NCBI RefSeq assembly: GCF_933775445.1
Contig: NC_065876.1
Coordinates: 9,176,001 to 9,240,000, forward strand
Direction: 5' to 3'
Length of the DNA stretch: 64,000 nt
DNA from: Argentina anserina
Lineage: Eukaryota; Streptophyta; Magnoliopsida; Rosales; Rosaceae
In this document: positions 59,753 through 64,000 of the stretch, in pieces
Layout: each line of letters opens with the position of its first letter
Numbering within the stretch: the first letter of the stretch is position 1
The notes under the pieces: model-generated
What the model saw: only the letters and a program-made list of their open reading frames with translations
Database searches by the model: none
Told to the model about the DNA's origin: nothing
Made by a program: the position numbers and the translations under genes

Positions 59753-61576
59753 TCACCACATACAGAGAATTACCTTCCAGAGTCTATGAGTTCTTCTAAC
59801 ACATTTACTAAGTCTACGAGCAATAAAATTGGGAAGTAGTAATCCAGGACACGCAGGAGGTGGAGGAGAGTTCGCTCTCACAAGATTGACTTCCAAAGAA
59901 GCAGTTGATCCTCCATCATTTTTAATGCTGCTTTTTCGAAGATAGAAGCTTCTGCTACCAACATCCCCTATCAAGTCTGATTTATCCAAACCTGTTCAAT
60001 CAAGAGTTCTATACTTAGAACTAATTCTACTTGGAAACCAAGAAAATCAAGCGTTGTTCAGTGCACAATTTCTAATTCTTCGTCTTCTAGTAGTTTTAGA
60101 GCTCACAACTTCTTAGAACTGCATAAGTTTGTCGTTCTTTATAAGTTTGCATTGATTTATCTCAAATGTATTGGTGCTAGTTAGAAAATATCCTTCTTAA
60201 CATATCCTTACATTCACATCCACTTATTTGATCTCAGAAGTGTTTGATCCACACCATCCCGAATCAATTGTTCACCATTTGAAATTCTCTAAAATTATTA
60301 TATACTTGCGAAACTGTGATGACAACCTACAAATTCTACACTCTAGCAGAACCTGGAAAACTAGGTGTTAATAGAAGTTGGAAAACTATACAATTTTGAC
60401 TTACTTTGAAGGCTGAAGTAGGAGTGGTGTAACTCAAAGGACGATGCGTCATCCTTGAGAAGCTTCGGAGTCCTCCCTTCTTTACTATATTTGTCTATAA
60501 CAAGCTTGATCGTCTCTTCCACTGTAGATCCCAACTTCACCATGGCCCTTACTGGTCCTGGACTTCCTTCAACAGAAACATTCAACACCACCTTTGCATC
60601 TTTCTTGTATGCCTGCATTTCAAACACTATCAAATCATATCAGCTCCTTAACGTATATATATATATATATATCTATTGGAACTTTGAATATAGTCATGCC
60701 AAAATCAATTGAATAAGAAACTGAATTGATTATGCTTTGACTGAGTACAATATCACAATACGCCACAGTACATGAAAATCATCAAAGGGCCAATGCATTG
60801 GTTATGCATTAACCACACGTAATGTGGATTATAAACCTCAAGTGCTTGAAGGAAAAACTTGTCCAATATATGAAGTTACAACGATAGTTCTTTTGCATTC
60901 TTGTCACGTATTCGTCTCGGATGAGCAACGATATAACAGAGATGTCACATTTTACATTCTCGATCAGTTTCTGTTACCAGTTACCACCTTATATTATTTG
61001 TTTCAAGGTTAGATTCTGATTAATATAACTAGAAGACGAAACAAAACCAGACAAAAACGAATGGTAACAGAAAAACTGCAAAGAAATAAACTAAAAAAAC
61101 CCAGTTACCCACTTGATCTGAAATATCAACAACAAAATAAAAGAACACACTTCAGCTAATTAGTTCGATTCACCAAACAGTCAACACCATCCAAGATTGA
61201 AAATTTACAAACAAAAAATTCCAAACTCTGATCGAACCTCGTGATTATTGGGAGAGAACGGCATCATCAACGTCGGAGACGAAGCAAACACGTCGACACA
61301 AGTTTGAGGCCGGAAGAGAACTCCCTCCGGCTCCGACCTCAGTTCCCGGCCAACATGCGGCGCCACCACCTCCTCCCCGAAATCGCTTACAGGACTCCGG
61401 AGCAGCGGCTCGGAGGAGCATCGCTTGAGAATCTTTATAGGCTTGGAACGTCGCTTAACGGGCGATCGCTTAGTTTGTGGAGTTTTCCGGTGCGGGGACG
61501 GTGAAGGGCTCGAGAGGCGGGTCCTCCGTCCACCACTCGTCGCCTGAGATCGTCGCCGGAGACTCCTCTCTGACAT
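59753..61576 (-). CDS. At4g22758-like protein (DUF7054), long form
   Basis: Three minus-strand exons (61576-61238, 60612-60405 and 59991-59753) join to 261 residues with GT-AG introns in phase. The start [16 protein letters not shown] begins a basic Ser/Arg/Pro-rich N-terminal half (about 110 residues, [15 protein letters not shown]). The DUF7054 domain follows at about 113-205: [59 protein letters not shown] and GSRSFYLRK. The tail includes [19 protein letters not shown]. It matches the length of At4g22758 (about 255). The exon 2 to 3 boundary falls at the same place (FSLxS) as in the short paralogue, showing common descent. An in-frame upstream Met exists, but this start fits the family. 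Function is unknown. Confidence 0.85.
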
Positions 61577-62454
61577 GTAAAAGTACAAGTTTAGGAGATG
61601 TGTGGTCGGGTTTTCGGAGATTGGTTGATTTTGAGTGTTGGGTTGTGTGGAAGACAAGGGAAGTTGGTGGTTCGTTTGCGTAAGAGGAAACTTCGTGCTA
61701 TCATGCCTTCTTGGCTACTTCTCTCTGGTTTGTTTTTCTCTTCTTCTTTTGTTTCCTCTTACTCTTTGTTTTGGCCTTTCGAAGTCACCGTCACTACTTT
61801 AATCGTGGTCGGTTTTGTGATTCGCCGCGTAAGGGCGGCCATGTGGGATGTGCCTCTACTATTCTGGTGAGTTAAAAAAAAACATGAAACGATTTGGATG
61901 CTGATGGTGTCTCCTCGCAAGTGAGCTCGTATTTATTGGAGGAATGGATGTTAAGGGACGACGATCTTCCGATTTATATCATTTCCTTTCTGTAAAACAA
62001 GTAAATTTATTTAATTTCCGTTATAAGATAAATATTAATGACGAGACTTGAATCAGCAAGATATTGGTACAAAATGTTGTTGGACGTAAGGACATTATTG
62101 AATTATTAGGGACACATTTAAGTTGGACAAAACCTTACTTCGTCCGATAATTTGATCCAGTTCGGTATTTGTTTGATTGAAGAATTTCATAAGCGATCTT
62201 ACTAAAAATTTGTGCAGTGACGATGTTGAAATATGGCTGTGCAAAAATGGTTTAAAGGCTTGTTAATCTTTGTATTATAAAGCTAACAAGTTAGTTCTAG
62301 AGCGATCGGTTGATGCAATGTATCCAATTTCATATTGTTAGTACCAAACCCATCTGCTACAATGTTGTAAGGTACCAAACTCATCTGCTATAATTAATTA
62401 GAATGAGTCATTTTATTCAGCTAATATCTTAGCATTATGTTCTAAAGTTGTACA
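61577..62454. other. Leader and promoter of the DUF7054 gene, intergenic DNA
   Basis: The first 300 bases probably include the promoter and leader of the DUF7054 long-form gene. Open frames there lack domains. No other feature. Confidence 0.3.
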
Positions 62455-62975
62455 GGTAAACTTCTATAAATGAATAATGTCGGGACTTGAATAAATTATT
62501 AATTTAGCGAAATTATTATATTATTGATAAATTATTATATTATTTATTTATTGATAAAATAATAAATTATTATTATATAGAGAGTTTTGTTGTTATTCTA
62601 ATTGAATTATTGATAATCGTTTAGTTTGACTATTATATCTATTTTAACTAGAAGTATATATTTATTTACTTTCTAAATTTGGTATGATTTTATGTCTAAA
62701 AGTAATTTTTAATGATAAATTTAAATAATTACTTTCATTAATTTGTATTATGAAATTTATTCACTAGTTTTTTAAATATTTGATTAATTATTAATAATTT
62801 TAACAAATTTTTAAAAATTTTATTAAACTAATTATTACTTTAAGAGAGTTCAAAAAAATTATTATGTTGTGTATTTAGCGAGATTTCTAGTAATATACAT
62901 AGTCATGAGTCAGAACCAGATAAAATTATTATTTAATTAAGGTTATTAATTTATCAAACATTCATTTATCTAAGG
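62455..62975. mobile_element. AT-rich MITE-like region
   Basis: Extremely AT-rich, with GGACTTGAATAAATTATTAATTTA near the left and TTAATTAAGGTTATTAATTTATC near the right as a loosely inverted pair. ATTATTATATTATT repeats fill the middle. It resembles AT-rich MITEs common in plants, but no clear terminal repeat or target duplication was fixed. Confidence 0.3.
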
Positions 62976-63199
62976 TTAAGTGTATATGGTTACATACATG
63001 TGCACCAAAACATTATTCACAGAAATAGACAAATTCACCATTCAGACCAAATTCACCAATAGCATTGAGGCTAAAATTAAACGTTGACTGACTGCTTCTC
63101 CAGTATTCAAAGACACGATCCATGTTTACAACGCTTTAGAAAACCGAAGGGGCAAAGCACTGATTAAATTAAACCCCTCTTTTAAGGAAGCACTAAAAG

Positions 63200-63300
63200 G
63201 GCCTGACTTCGGTATATACCCCTCTCTGAAGAACCCGGCCCAAAATCAAGTGAATTGCCCAGCTCGCCAATTTATCTGCGACACAGTTCGTGAACGTTAG
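63200..63300 (-). pseudogene. Possible LINE-type RNase H fragment
   Basis: The minus strand reads NCVADKLASWAIHLILG, resembling the N-x-x-AD-LA motif of the RNase H-like (RVT_3) domain in plant LINEs. Only a short stretch matches and stops occur nearby. A minus-strand open frame at 63366-63578 directly upstream (70 codons) has no recognised domain but could belong to the same remnant. Confidence 0.35.
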
Positions 63301-63578
63301 GCTTGCCAGATGAGTGATTTCACCTTATGATCTGATATCAGTCATATCAGTGATATGTAAGGATTCTAATATTCAAACCAGCTGCCACTTATACTCTCAA
63401 ATGGTAGAGACAATTCGGAGCAGCATTGTCTGTCCGAACTGGGCATTCTATTGTGCAAGTGAAGAAGGAACTCCTTAAACCCCAGCCCGAGCATGTTTTC
63501 TAGCTTATTCTCAGCTCCACTAACTTCACTCAATCTTGCCAGGCCGGTTCTTGATGTGTGCAATGTGGGCACTCGCAC

Positions 63579-64000
63579 ATGGCCATCAATCTTGAGGACC
63601 GTCTAAGTGTCTAATATATATAGGGGATTGTTATTAACACACCTAAAATCTCTATTCATACTCTTTGAAATATTCAATCAAAATCAACTTCCCGCGTTGA
63701 CCAAACGAGTTTATAATTAAGAAAATGAGAACCCGGATTATGAGGAATATTTGAGTGGAAATGAGTTAAAACCTTTATTTTCAGTAAAATGTCTCATTTA
63801 CCTTTTTTATGGAGTCCCCGTATGATCCACGTTATGAAATTAATATAACGGTAATGAAATTTAGTTAGATGGATCTAGTTAATAGCAAAACAAGAGTTAA
63901 TGGATCATTTTAATCAATTTTAAAGATCATAAATCAAACTGATCATGCCACAAAATTTCAGGGCTTGTCGGTGAGTTTTTCTCTATATATAAATCTATTT
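63579..64000. other. Window end, no gene seen
   Basis: AT-rich sequence with no recognisable feature at the right edge of the window. Confidence 0.4.

Noticed and set aside
1..64000. CRISPR arrays, operons or bacterial features
   Set aside because: No regularly spaced repeats with unique spacers; introns and transposons show a plant nuclear genome.

Overview
This is nuclear DNA of a dicot plant. Genes have GT-AG introns and TATA boxes, intergenic DNA is AT-rich, and there are GA and CA/TA microsatellites, plant TRIM, hAT, Mutator-like and Copia elements, and a short piece of plastid ndhA. The exact species cannot be read from the sequence; a rosid is plausible but not shown. Nine nuclear protein genes could be assembled exon by exon: ACR8-like (four ACT domains, 11503-13615, +), AHL1-like AT-hook factor (29957-33798, +), a DUF761-type membrane protein (35487-36047, +), plastid CLPR2 (36724-39680, -), a cyclin-D1-binding-protein homologue (47417-48454, +), the TFIIH subunit TFB5 (49292-51020, -), a cornichon cargo receptor (52998-55035, -) and two paralogous At4g22758-like DUF7054 proteins (56075-56783 and 59753-61576, -).

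Layout. 1-8040 is a heavily decayed Copia retrotransposon, split by about 1.8 kb of non-coding sequence. 8096-8560 holds a possible truncated minus-strand first exon and an E2F-site-rich promoter. Two small hAT elements with perfect 8-bp target duplications (8961-9505 and 9725-10260) precede ACR8. 16140-19370 is a stack of non-autonomous DNA transposons. 22856-23446 is a TRIM retrotransposon. 23450-29340 is AT-rich intergenic DNA without convincing genes. After AHL1, the DUF761 gene and CLPR2 comes the most striking structure. A complete 5.07-kb hAT transposon (40877-45949) with an apparently intact three-exon, 735-residue transposase lies inside a 1.2-kb foldback Mutator-like element (39858-46139). 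Each element has its own perfect target duplication (8 bp and 9 bp). The hAT 5' intron region holds five tandem ~387-bp units, each carrying a possible splice-flanked exon. A second TRIM (51026-52071) sits at the 5' end of TFB5. A decayed CACTA-like element with internal arrays (57362-58877) lies between the two DUF7054 genes, and an AT-rich stretch and a LINE-like remnant end the window.

Gene content. CNIH, TFB5, CLPR2 and ACR8 are, from memory, immediate neighbours in Arabidopsis (At1g12390, At1g12400, At1g12410, At1g12420). The window therefore appears to be an ancestral block expanded by transposons and by AHL1, DUF761 and CCNDBP1 genes. The genes do not form a pathway: they cover amino-acid sensing, chromatin, plastid proteolysis, transcription/repair and ER export. 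No CRISPR array, rRNA or intact tRNA was seen.
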